A program made the position numbers and the translations under genes. Positions 1 through 8,886 of a stretch of 16,664 nucleotides of DNA are shown piece after piece (the stretch's first letter is position 1; the number at the start of each line of letters is the position of its first letter). The notes under the pieces are model-generated. The model made no database searches. It was not told the DNA's origin and saw nothing but the letters and a program-made list of their open reading frames with translations. The stretch comes from Candidatus Omnitrophota bacterium (GTDB lineage: Bacteria; Ratteibacteria; UBA8468; B48-G9; JAFGKM01). Where the stretch lies: NCBI GenBank assembly GCA_023818785.1, contig JAMWCO010000014.1, positions 1 through 16,664 of the forward strand, read 5' to 3'.

Positions 1-1871
<1,871 letters not shown>

Positions 1872-1882
1872 ATAAATTCAAA

Positions 1883-1894
1883 TTTTCAAAGAAC
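1883..1894 (-). promoter_or_regulatory. boxA-like rRNA antitermination site
   Basis: On the minus strand the 23S leader reads GTTCTTTGAAAA, very close to the Bacillus-type boxA (TGTTCTTTGAAAA) and related to the E. coli form (TGCTCTTTAACAA). It lies about 11 nt upstream of the mature 23S 5' end and downstream of both promoters, so it would be in the transcript. BoxA normally loads NusB/NusE so that untranslated rRNA resists Rho. The function is inferred from sequence and position. Confidence 0.65.
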
Positions 1895-1908
1895 TATGTT
1901 TTTTAAAT

Positions 1909-1937
1909 ATTATACCTTTTTAAAAATTATTTGTCAA
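1909..1937 (-). promoter_or_regulatory. 23S rRNA proximal promoter (P2)
   Basis: TTGACA (1937-1932) and TATAAT (1914-1909) on the minus strand are separated by exactly 17 nt, a perfect sigma70-type consensus. The predicted start near 1902 gives a leader of about 30 nt before mature 23S. It lies only 9 nt downstream of the -10 box of a second promoter. Confidence 0.85.
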
Positions 1938-1946
1938 GATATATTT

Positions 1947-1975
1947 ATTATATCAAAATTTTTTTATTTCGTCAA
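1947..1975 (-). promoter_or_regulatory. 23S rRNA distal promoter (P1), overlapping the end of the HPr-like gene
   Basis: TTGACG (1975-1970) and TATAAT (1952-1947) on the minus strand have a 17-nt spacer. The -35 hexamer lies in the last codons (Leu-Thr) of the HPr-like gene, whose stop is at 1966-1964. With the proximal promoter it forms a tandem P1-P2 pair, the usual arrangement for strongly expressed rRNA operons. Confidence 0.8.
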
Positions 1976-3289
1976 GAGATTTTCACATTTTAAAATTTTC
2001 TCTACTGCACCAACTTTTTCTTTAAAAAATTCAACAATCTCATTAACAGCAGATAAGGATCCCTGAATAACTATTTGAACATTTTCTTTTATCAATGTTT
2101 CTCTTATATCTGGTATAGCGATTGCTATTTCAATAGGACTTTTTAAATTATATTTCTTTCTATTAAAATAAAGAAAAGAATCAAAATGATGTTTATTTGC
2201 AATCTGTGTTACAGGCATAATTGGTCTTATATGAAAGTCCTCAACACGATGAGAAGGTATTATAAGAATCCTTGTATCAACTAAAAAATCTTCTGGTTTC
2301 TTTCCCATTTTAGAAAAAATTCTCTCACATATTTTTTCCCCTTTTAATGAAAATTCTAATGCATATCGTAGAGAAAATTTTTCTACTATATCTCTTATTT
2401 TTTTCTCATCTCCAATACATTCAATAATTTTATAATATATTTCTGAATGTGAGAGTTTTTCTATATGTCTTTCATAAAAATGAGCCAATGCTTTTGCCAT
2501 TTCAAGTAAATGCCAGGAAACAGCAATATGCCCTCTTATTTTTTGAAAATCACTTATTTCTATTTCATAATTTGTGTTTTTTATATATGTATCGTAAAGG
2601 GATTCAAGTTGGTGAAAGAGAGATCTATATTTTTCAATAGGTTCTTCTTTTAAAAACTTATCCTGTCTATAACATAAAAACAAATTAAATTCTTCACAAA
2701 CATTTAGATACTTTATCAATATTTCAAAAATTCTTTCTTCTTGCTCTTTTGTTATTTCTTCATCAATATCTGGAGGTAATATCTTTCTCTGTATTTGTGG
2801 GAAAAGAGTTTCTGAATAAATATAATTTTTACTTTTTTTCAATCCAATTGATTCACTTTCTTCAAAAAGTTTTTTACCTATGTTTCTTATAACTTTATAT
2901 GCAAAAATTAGATTTTTCCTAAGGTCTTTTTTAAATTCTATATATTCTTTTTGGGTTATTTGAAGTTTATAATGTTTTATTCTTGCATAAAGATGTAATC
3001 CCTGAAAAAGAAAAAAATTGAACCATCTGGTAGTAGCAACCATTTCTCTAAACAAAAAAAATCTTTTATTTTGATTTGCCCCAAATTCATCAAGAAATGT
3101 TTCAACCTCATCTGCTTCTTTCATTAAGGCAAAACTTAACTCTCTTGGTGGTAAAATATATTTTGAATTAAACTGAGAAAGGATACCAAAAATATTTTTT
3201 GTTGCGTTTTTAAGTTGAGGTAAAAATTCCTCCTTTATCTCTTTTTCATCCATTACTTTTATTAAAGAAGATGTTTTTTGTTTTTTCAT
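1964..3289 (-). CDS. Large helical protein with C-terminal HPr-like phosphocarrier domain
   Basis: From the ATG at 3289 this gives about 441 residues; the ATG at 3253 (429 residues) is also possible. The open frame runs further upstream only by entering tRNA-Ala. Neither start has a clear Shine-Dalgarno site. Residues 1 to about 335 are helix-rich, charged and match no family I recognise. The last 80 or so residues resemble HPr of the phosphotransferase system. FHIRP (His353, Arg355) matches the active-site HxR of HPr, and LKSP supplies a serine (Ser384) exactly 31 residues after the histidine, the His15-Ser46 spacing of true HPr. The tail ends in an amphipathic helix, as in HPr. Stand-alone HPr is about 85-90 residues, so this is a fusion. 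It may act as a phosphorylation-sensing regulator rather than a sugar carrier; that is inference. It follows tRNA-Ala by 19 nt and probably shares its transcript. Confidence 0.8.
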   Translation of the reverse strand: MKKQKTSSLIKVMDEKEIKEEFLPQLKNATKNIFGILSQFNSKYILPPRELSFALMKEADEVETFLDEFGANQNKRFFLFREMVATTRWFNFFLFQGLHLYARIKHYKLQITQKEYIEFKKDLRKNLIFAYKVIRNIGKKLFEESESIGLKKSKNYIYSETLFPQIQRKILPPDIDEEITKEQEERIFEILIKYLNVCEEFNLFLCYRQDKFLKEEPIEKYRSLFHQLESLYDTYIKNTNYEIEISDFQKIRGHIAVSWHLLEMAKALAHFYERHIEKLSHSEIYYKIIECIGDEKKIRDIVEKFSLRYALEFSLKGEKICERIFSKMGKKPEDFLVDTRILIIPSHRVEDFHIRPIMPVTQIANKHHFDSFLYFNRKKYNLKSPIEIAIAIPDIRETLIKENVQIVIQGSLSAVNEIVEFFKEKVGAVEKILKCENLLTK

Positions 3290-3308
3290 TTTAAAGAATA
3301 GATAAAAA

Positions 3309-3380
3309 TGGAGATAGCCGGACTTGAACCGGCAACCTTCCGCGTGCAAGGCGGATGCTCTCCCATTGAGCTATATCCCC
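3309..3380 (-). tRNA. tRNA-Ala (anticodon UGC)
   Basis: The minus strand folds as a 72-nt cloverleaf: acceptor GGGGATA/TATCTCC, D arm GCTC/GAGC, anticodon arm TCCGC-CTTGCAC-GCGGA with anticodon TGC, and T arm GCCGG-TTCAAGT-CCGGC. The acceptor stem carries the G3:U70 wobble pair, the main identity element for alanyl-tRNA synthetase, and the discriminator base is A. CCA is not encoded; the 3' flank is TTT. In many bacteria this tRNA sits in the 16S-23S spacer, but here it has its own promoter and a protein gene lies between it and the 23S gene. Confidence 0.98.
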
Positions 3381-3390
3381 ATATAATAAA

Positions 3391-3419
3391 ATTATATTTT
3401 CAAATTTAACTTCTGTCAA
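3391..3419 (-). promoter_or_regulatory. Consensus promoter of tRNA-Ala
   Basis: TTGACA (3419-3414) and TATAAT (3396-3391) on the minus strand with a 17-nt spacer. The predicted start is a few bases upstream of the tRNA 5' end at 3380. It likely also drives the HPr-like gene, since no terminator is visible between them. Confidence 0.85.
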
Positions 3420-3474
3420 TATTTTCTTCCTTAAAAGTGACTTTCAAATTTAGAAATGGGAAATGCTTAAAATT

Positions 3475-3693
3475 TCAAATAGATTTGATATCCTCTATTT
3501 TTATTTTCTGTCTTAATTTTTTCTTTTGGCTTCTTTTTTTCTTTTCTTCAAATTGAAAAGGGAATTCTCTACCAATTGCTGTTATACCCGTTGGAATATG
3601 AACAACTTTTACACTTATTAATTTTTTATTCTTCCTTTGTCCACCAGGCCCTCTGCTTTTATAATAATAAATTTTAATATCTTTATTTTTCAT
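3475..3693 (-). CDS. Miniature GGQ-domain peptide-release / ribosome-rescue protein
   Basis: The 72-residue product is little more than the catalytic domain of class I release factors. SRGPGGQRKNK (GGQ at residues 17-19) aligns with the SGAGGQHVNK loop of RF1/RF2, and VHIPTGI (31-37) matches the HLPTGI strand after it. The end is very basic (KKKRSQKKKLRQK), resembling the RSQhKNk segment of release factors and the positively charged tails of ArfB/YaeJ or MTRFR that enter the empty mRNA channel. Codon-recognition and ribosome-anchor domains are absent. It probably hydrolyses peptidyl-tRNA on stalled ribosomes; this is inferred. The arginine after GGQ is unusual, since RF1/RF2 have His and ArfB has Asn. 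The gene is much shorter than ArfB (about 140 residues). It overlaps the phosphodiesterase stop by 4 nt (ATGA), so it is translationally coupled and last in the operon. Confidence 0.8.
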   Translation of the reverse strand: MKNKDIKIYYYKSRGPGGQRKNKKLISVKVVHIPTGITAIGREFPFQFEEKKKRSQKKKLRQKIKIEDIKSI

Positions 3694-5912
3694 AAATTAA
3701 AAAGTTCTTCTTTTTCATATCTTCTATGTATTTCAATTACTTTTTCCTTTGATTTTAGAAAAGCATCTACAATTTTAGGGTCAAATGTTTTTCCTTTTTC
3801 TTCATTTATAATCTCAAAAGCATCTTCTATACTAATTGGTTCTTTATAAATCCTTTTTGAAGTTAATGCATCAAAAACATCTGATAAAGTTGCAATTCTT
3901 CCATAAATGGGTATTTTATTTTCAGATAGTCCATAAGGATAACCTGTTCCATCATATTTTTCATGATGGGATAAGGCAATAACCTCTGCTGCTTTTAATA
4001 TAATTGATTTTGAACCTTCAAGCATTTTTGCTCCAATTATTGGATGTCTTTCAATTATTTTTCTTTCTTCTTCAGTTAATTTACCAGGTTTTAAAAGTAT
4101 ATTATCTGGAATTGCAATTTTACCTATATCATGTAAAGGCATAGCATTTTTTATTAAGTTGCATTCTGTTTTTTTAAATCCAATTTTTTCTCCTATTAAA
4201 TAAGCATAATCACTCACTCTGTGAATATGACCTCCTGTTTCTCTATCTCTATATTCAATAGACATTGCAAGACGAAAAATTGTTTCAAGTTGTGCATCTT
4301 TTAAAATAAGGTTTAACCGAGAATTCTGAATTGCTATTATACCTTGAAGAGAAAGAGTTTCTATTAAATTTATATCTTCTACAGAAAATTTTGATGTTTT
4401 TGAGAATATAGTAGGTTTTTTATTTATGAAAAATCCATATACTTTAAAATCAGGGAATAATAGAATAGGAATGATTACTAAATTTCTTATTTTATCGTTA
4501 AATTTATTTATTATTTTTGGAGAATTAATATCTTTTATTAAAATTTCTTCAATATTTATCTCTTCAATTTTTTCTCCTTCTTTCGCAATAATTTCAATTT
4601 TTTTGTCAGTTTTTGAAACAAAGCATCCAGATTCTATCCCCGAAGAAAGTAATATTGTTTTTAAAACCATTGAAGGTGTATTTTCTATCAAGTCTTCACT
4701 TCCAAAACCAAGAAAGGATATCTCCTCTTTCCTAAATGACTCTACTGGTTTAAGAATCTCTGTAAATTCTTCTTCTGTCTCTTTTACAAGTTTTAAGATT
4801 GTCTCCTTCTGAAATAATTTTTTTAATGTTAAAAATAAGGAATAGAAAACAAAAAATAGGTAATAAAAAATCGTTAAAAATAAAAATGGAACAACATCAA
4901 AAAATATTCCTTTATTTATAAAAATTCTTGAAGTTAATAAAATAAAAAAAGAAAATCCAAAAGTATAAATTGTATTTAAAGAAATTTTAGAGTTTGAAAA
5001 AATTAAAGATAAAAAAATGGCATACACAAGAAGGTAAGAAATGGAAAAAACATGTCTTATATATTTATTGGAGATATTAGTTCCTATAGCACTTGCCTGA
5101 ACAAATACTCCAAATTCAGTGCCAAAAGGAGTAGGAATAAGGTCTGCATTTTTAGCACCAACTATTGTTTGCCCTATTATGATAATTTTCTCATTAAAGA
5201 AATTTTTTTCATAATTTTTTTTAAGCACATCTGAAAAAGAAATAAAATATTTTTCTATTAATTCAGGTGAGATGTATCTTATATAAAAACATCCATTCTC
5301 ATCTAATGGAATGGATTGTTTTGAAAAATATAATGTTTTATCTAAAATTCTTTTTACTTCAATACCAAGTTGAGGATATATTTTTTCTTTGTATTTTATA
5401 TAAGCAGGAATTTTTCTTACTATCTGATCTCTGTCTTGATAAGTGTTTATATGACCTAAGGATAGAGCAAAATTTTCAAATTGCCAAGCACTCCCTCTTA
5501 TAGATTCTGCAATATAAAATATATTTTCTCTTTTTGTTAATTTAACAGGAGAAAAAACAGGTAAAATAACCTTGCCATTTTTCTTTATCCCATTTAAAAG
5601 TTCTATATCATCTTTATTTTCTGAAGAGAATGTTGGGAAAAATATATCAAAAACAATAATTTTTGCATTTTCTTCTTTTAATATTTTGAGAATTTCAGAG
5701 TAGTGCTTTCTTGAAAATGGTTCTCCTATTTCTTTTTCAAAATCACCTGTAATCCCAATTATAACAAGTGGAATCTCTTCTTTTAATGTAGCACCCTTTA
5801 ATCTCCAGTCATAAGTTATAAATTCAAGTTTTTCTAATTTATTTGTTTTATAAAGGAATAATATTAAAACATAAATAATTAATGAAAAAACAAACTTTAA
5901 AAAATATTTCAT
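3690..5912 (-). CDS. CHASE2-GAF-HD-GYP membrane c-di-GMP phosphodiesterase
   Basis: About 740 residues. A signal anchor (about 5-22) precedes an extracytoplasmic CHASE2 sensor domain (about 25-285), including YDWRLKG near the start and the DLIPTPFG-type segment near 258-265. Three closely spaced membrane helices follow (about 290-306, 314-332, 338-362), the standard CHASE2 layout. A linker leads to a GAF-like domain (about 405-535), then an HD-GYP domain (545-725). The catalytic motifs are intact: HDIGKIAIPD (His594-Asp595), KPGKLTEEE, the HHE pair at 649-651 with DGTGYP (654-659), and a downstream SDVFDALTSKR. It should hydrolyse c-di-GMP in response to an envelope signal. Adjacent FecR and CHASE2 genes recur in other bacteria and support a shared sensory role. 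ATG at 5912 is preferred; an in-frame TTG lies directly upstream at 5915. It overlaps the stop of the pilin-FecR gene. Confidence 0.93.
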   Translation of the reverse strand: MKYFLKFVFSLIIYVLILFLYKTNKLEKLEFITYDWRLKGATLKEEIPLVIIGITGDFEKEIGEPFSRKHYSEILKILKEENAKIIVFDIFFPTFSSENKDDIELLNGIKKNGKVILPVFSPVKLTKRENIFYIAESIRGSAWQFENFALSLGHINTYQDRDQIVRKIPAYIKYKEKIYPQLGIEVKRILDKTLYFSKQSIPLDENGCFYIRYISPELIEKYFISFSDVLKKNYEKNFFNEKIIIIGQTIVGAKNADLIPTPFGTEFGVFVQASAIGTNISNKYIRHVFSISYLLVYAIFLSLIFSNSKISLNTIYTFGFSFFILLTSRIFINKGIFFDVVPFLFLTIFYYLFFVFYSLFLTLKKLFQKETILKLVKETEEEFTEILKPVESFRKEEISFLGFGSEDLIENTPSMVLKTILLSSGIESGCFVSKTDKKIEIIAKEGEKIEEINIEEILIKDINSPKIINKFNDKIRNLVIIPILLFPDFKVYGFFINKKPTIFSKTSKFSVEDINLIETLSLQGIIAIQNSRLNLILKDAQLETIFRLAMSIEYRDRETGGHIHRVSDYAYLIGEKIGFKKTECNLIKNAMPLHDIGKIAIPDNILLKPGKLTEEERKIIERHPIIGAKMLEGSKSIILKAAEVIALSHHEKYDGTGYPYGLSENKIPIYGRIATLSDVFDALTSKRIYKEPISIEDAFEIINEEKGKTFDPKIVDAFLKSKEKVIEIHRRYEKEELFNL

Positions 5913-6823
5913 CAAGAATCTACTTTTTCCTTCTTAACTATATGTGGTCTTTCTTTTGGTGGTTTTCTCGGAATTTTATCCCTTTCTGGTTTACTATAAA
6001 TTTTGGTTTCTACTCTTAATTCTTCTTTATTCTCCAATTTTTCTACTCTTCCCTGATTCCTTTCTCTAACTTTAACTATTCCTTCTTCTACATTAATAAC
6101 TGTAATTGCAACAATTATATTGTTAGAGTTAATACCCCAACTATTAGTAACATTAAACTTTGTTCCTTCAACACCAGCAATAACAGCAGGAGTTACAACT
6201 TCAAATTCAGAATCCCCTTTGTGCTCAATAGAATAATTTGTATTTGCTCCTTCTGGTGAATAAATTATATTATAAATTTTTCCATCTATATTTGTAAAAG
6301 AACCCAATAATCCAATATCTCCACTAATATTTACAATAGTTCCATCTACAAATTTTAATTGCCCATCAGAATAAGTTTTCCCAAACTCTGCTGGAATACC
6401 AGACCAAAAAACCTTTTGACTTTTCCCAATATCAACTGCATATGAAAGATAAGCAGCAACTATTTTTTTCCCACCAAAATGTCTTGGGCATATAAGAAAG
6501 ACCTTATTTGAATCATCAGATGCAAAATATCTTCCTATATAAAACTTTGAATAACTATCTCCTTTTTCTCTATCACTTAGACAGTGAAAAATGTTAAAAT
6601 TCTGAATATATTGAGGCATCAAAGAAATTAAATTTACTGGTGTATCTTTAAAATCTCCTTGATACATATCAATCGCCTGCGCAATATTTTTCATATTACT
6701 TACACAACCCATTGTTCTCCCAAACTCTCTTGAATTTGAAAGTACCCCTATAATCAAAATTAAAAGACTTAAGAAAATAAAAGTTAAAATTAAAATTTCA
6801 ATCAAACTAAATCCTTTTTTCAT
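5912..6823 (-). CDS. Type IV pilin-like protein with FecR domain
   Basis: 303 residues with a class III signal. KKGFSLIE has the prepilin-peptidase site Gly4/Phe5 and Glu9 (the +5 glutamate), followed by a hydrophobic helix to about residue 28. The next region resembles PVC-type pilins (CVSNMKNIAQAIDMYQGDF at 40-58, Cys81 and Cys112, RHFGG at 114-118). From about 150 to 272 the sequence matches the FecR domain: a DGT strand (160-162), TPAVIAGVEGTKFNV (211-225) like the TPxxxxxVRGTxF motif of FecR, then a strand resembling VxEGxVxV (245-252). A basic Pro/Lys tail ends the protein. I infer a pilin-anchored periplasmic sensor domain that may act on the CHASE2 protein encoded next. The strong Shine-Dalgarno (GAGGAGGTG) fixes the start. 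It overlaps the HAMP-like gene by 17 nt and the phosphodiesterase by 1 nt (TGATG type). Confidence 0.85.
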   Translation of the reverse strand: MKKGFSLIEILILTFIFLSLLILIIGVLSNSREFGRTMGCVSNMKNIAQAIDMYQGDFKDTPVNLISLMPQYIQNFNIFHCLSDREKGDSYSKFYIGRYFASDDSNKVFLICPRHFGGKKIVAAYLSYAVDIGKSQKVFWSGIPAEFGKTYSDGQLKFVDGTIVNISGDIGLLGSFTNIDGKIYNIIYSPEGANTNYSIEHKGDSEFEVVTPAVIAGVEGTKFNVTNSWGINSNNIIVAITVINVEEGIVKVRERNQGRVEKLENKEELRVETKIYSKPERDKIPRKPPKERPHIVKKEKVDS

Positions 6824-7367
6824 CCTTCACCTCCTCTTTCTTATAAGAAATTTTGTTTTCAAGTTCTTTTAAAGCAATATTTAAACTTATATCCTTTACT
6901 TCTGTATTTTTCCATATTTCTATTACATTTATTGCTGCTTCGGTTAAATCTTTATATTTATTTGAAAATTTTTCAAGTTCCTCAACTATAGATATCATAG
7001 TATCCCCTTTCCTCAATTTAAAATCAGGATACTTCCCTTCCTGTAACTCCTTAAGCATCTTTCTTATTCTATAAGCAGGACCTGCAACCTTATGAGAGAG
7101 AAGAATCATACCTAAGGTTGCAAGAAAAGCAAGTAAAATTATAAAAATAAAATCCAAAAATATAAATTTTGTAACAGAATTTGAATATAATTCTTTAACT
7201 TCCCCTACTTTCAGAACTTTTTCAGAAAGGTCCATCCAAATATTATTAAAAGTAATACTACTTATTATGAAGCAGGATATTGAAAGAGTAACAATAACAA
7301 AAATAACAAATCTTAATTGTATTTCTGTATCTATCCACAATATTTTTCTACCCTTTTTATTCCTCAT
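6807..7367 (-). CDS. HAMP-like two-helix inner-membrane protein
   Basis: 186 residues from the ATG at 7367. The open frame extends to a TTG at 7454, but that extension is not conserved-looking, and family members begin with a short basic stretch before a sequence like WIDTEIQLRF, which fits the ATG. Two membrane helices (about 18-40 and 67-90) flank a short extracytoplasmic segment. The second helix runs into LLSHKVAGPAYRIRKMLKEL, with the conserved HKxAGP of small HAMP-like proteins in Deltaproteobacteria and relatives, then LRKGD and a predicted coiled coil to the end. There is no kinase, chemotaxis or cyclase output domain. It probably passes or stabilises a signal across the membrane together with the FecR and CHASE2 partners; this is inferred from the operon. 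AAAAGG lies 13 nt upstream of the chosen ATG, a rather long spacing. Confidence 0.75.
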   Translation of the reverse strand: MRNKKGRKILWIDTEIQLRFVIFVIVTLSISCFIISSITFNNIWMDLSEKVLKVGEVKELYSNSVTKFIFLDFIFIILLAFLATLGMILLSHKVAGPAYRIRKMLKELQEGKYPDFKLRKGDTMISIVEELEKFSNKYKDLTEAAINVIEIWKNTEVKDISLNIALKELENKISYKKEEVKDEKRI

Positions 7368-7455
7368 TAATATTTTTATACCTTTTATTTCTATTTTTGT
7401 CAACACTTTTAATTTTATCCAGTTTTTTGAAATCAAGTAGTAAATATAAGTCAAA

Positions 7456-8886
7456 TTAAAACTTTAGCCAAAATATAAACTTCTTCTTTTCTCCTAAATA
7501 ATCAGGTGCAATTTCATATTTTGTATTTAAGATATTATAAAGACCAAATCCAACTTCAAACTTATCTTTATAACTAATTTCAAAATTTAATGTAGAATAT
7601 CCTTTTATTTCTTTTGTCTTGAAAATTCTCTCACCTTTATAAGTACTGAAAATTTTTGAAATTAAATTTTTATTCTTATATAAAATACCATATTCTAAAT
7701 TTTCTTCTGGCAAATAAAAAATTTTATTATCAAATATGTTTTTTTCTAATTTTAAAAATAAACTTAAATTATCTGTAAAAGAAATTTTTGAATCTAAATC
7801 AAAAGAAGTTTCCCAAAACTCATCTCTAAAAGGTTCATATAAGAAATTATTATCTATATCTTCCCAAAGATATTTTTTATTATATGAATGAGAAATCTCC
7901 AAACTATTTTCTTTTATATTAAATCTTAAACCAATTTTATAAGATTCCTCAGGTTTTAACTTTTCCTTTTTAATTTCTTTCCAGTTTTCCATAATTACAT
8001 CTTTCCATAAATCTGGATTTCTGTAATTAGAATTTAAAAAGAAAGAAAGATTATTATTTATTTTATATAAAAATTGAGGAAGGAATCTCAATCCGTCATC
8101 TTCAATAAATTTTAACCCACAACTAATTTTAAATCTTTCATTTTCAAAAATAATATATTGAGCAATGCTAAAAATATTAAATTCGCTTTCAAAAATCTCT
8201 TCTTCTAAATCTGTCAAAAATTTTGTATTCTTAAATGGTATTTCTATATTAAAATTTAAAAAATGTATTTTGTCATCCTCAATTAAGTAATTTTTATCTG
8301 AAAATCTCAATATTAAATTATCAAAATAATGAGAAAAAGCCAAGTTTAGATTGCAAAAATCTCTTTCTATATCAAATGGATTTGTCAAAGGTCCTGGTAA
8401 TTCATTTTTCCCAAAAGAAATATTAAAATTGAATTTATAATTTTTCTCAAAAATTGATGAATAAAATATAAAATTTTCAATTTCACTATTTTCCCTATAA
8501 TTTTCTGTATAAAAATTTGAAATTCCAAAATTAATCTTTTTACTTTGATAATCTATATTAAAAATTCTTGTATCAAAACTCCCAAATCCAAAAGAAAGAT
8601 GTAGATTCTTTATTTTTTCTTGTTTTATTTCATTTTTTTTTATTTTAGATATACTGGTTTCTTCTACCAGTTCCTTTATTTCTATCTTTGGTAATTCAGG
8701 AAAAGATATTTCTTCAGGGAAAGAAGGTCTAATATCAAAAATAATTGTCTTTCTTTCTGCTAAATTTTTACCTTCTATTTCTTCAATTAGGTTTATATTC
8801 TGAGAAAAAGAAATAAAATTTAAAAATAAAAAAATAAAAATTATTTTCTTATTTCTTTCAATGATTTTTCTGCTTTTTCTTTCCAT
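7456..8886 (-). CDS. Outer-membrane beta-barrel, TonB-dependent-receptor-like, no plug domain
   Basis: 476 residues. A lysine/arginine-rich start (1-14) precedes a hydrophobic signal helix (15-28) ending SFSQ, then a spacer (about 30-90) rich in Glu, Pro and Ile. From about 90 the protein is alternating beta-strand sequence. LKPEESYKIGLRF (about 310-322) is the type of strand found before the last third of TonB-dependent receptors. The C-terminal VGFGLYNILNTKYE and the final FIFWLKF, ending in Phe, are typical of those barrels. The N-terminal plug and TonB box are not recognisable and the length is shorter than usual receptors, so it may be a plain porin or secretion barrel. The only in-frame start overlaps the TPR gene by 46 nt, so the two are coupled. 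Confidence 0.75.
   Translation of the reverse strand: MERKSRKIIERNKKIIFIFLFLNFISFSQNINLIEEIEGKNLAERKTIIFDIRPSFPEEISFPELPKIEIKELVEETSISKIKKNEIKQEKIKNLHLSFGFGSFDTRIFNIDYQSKKINFGISNFYTENYRENSEIENFIFYSSIFEKNYKFNFNISFGKNELPGPLTNPFDIERDFCNLNLAFSHYFDNLILRFSDKNYLIEDDKIHFLNFNIEIPFKNTKFLTDLEEEIFESEFNIFSIAQYIIFENERFKISCGLKFIEDDGLRFLPQFLYKINNNLSFFLNSNYRNPDLWKDVIMENWKEIKKEKLKPEESYKIGLRFNIKENSLEISHSYNKKYLWEDIDNNFLYEPFRDEFWETSFDLDSKISFTDNLSLFLKLEKNIFDNKIFYLPEENLEYGILYKNKNLISKIFSTYKGERIFKTKEIKGYSTLNFEISYKDKFEVGFGLYNILNTKYEIAPDYLGEKKKFIFWLKF

Noticed and set aside
3290..3349. Longer N-terminus for the HPr-like protein
   Set aside because: The extension runs through the tRNA-Ala gene; the ATG at 3289 or 3253 is the real start.
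4426..4812. A 128-residue open frame opposite the CHASE2-HD-GYP gene
   Set aside because: It is antisense to a well-supported gene and shows only low-complexity Ser/Ile/Phe sequence; the same holds for 5052-5234, 5267-5503, 6853-7074, 11316-11516, 14141-14329 and 15202-15408.
7368..7454. TTG-initiated extension of the HAMP-like protein
   Set aside because: The extension does not look like the family and the ATG at 7367 matches the usual N-terminus.
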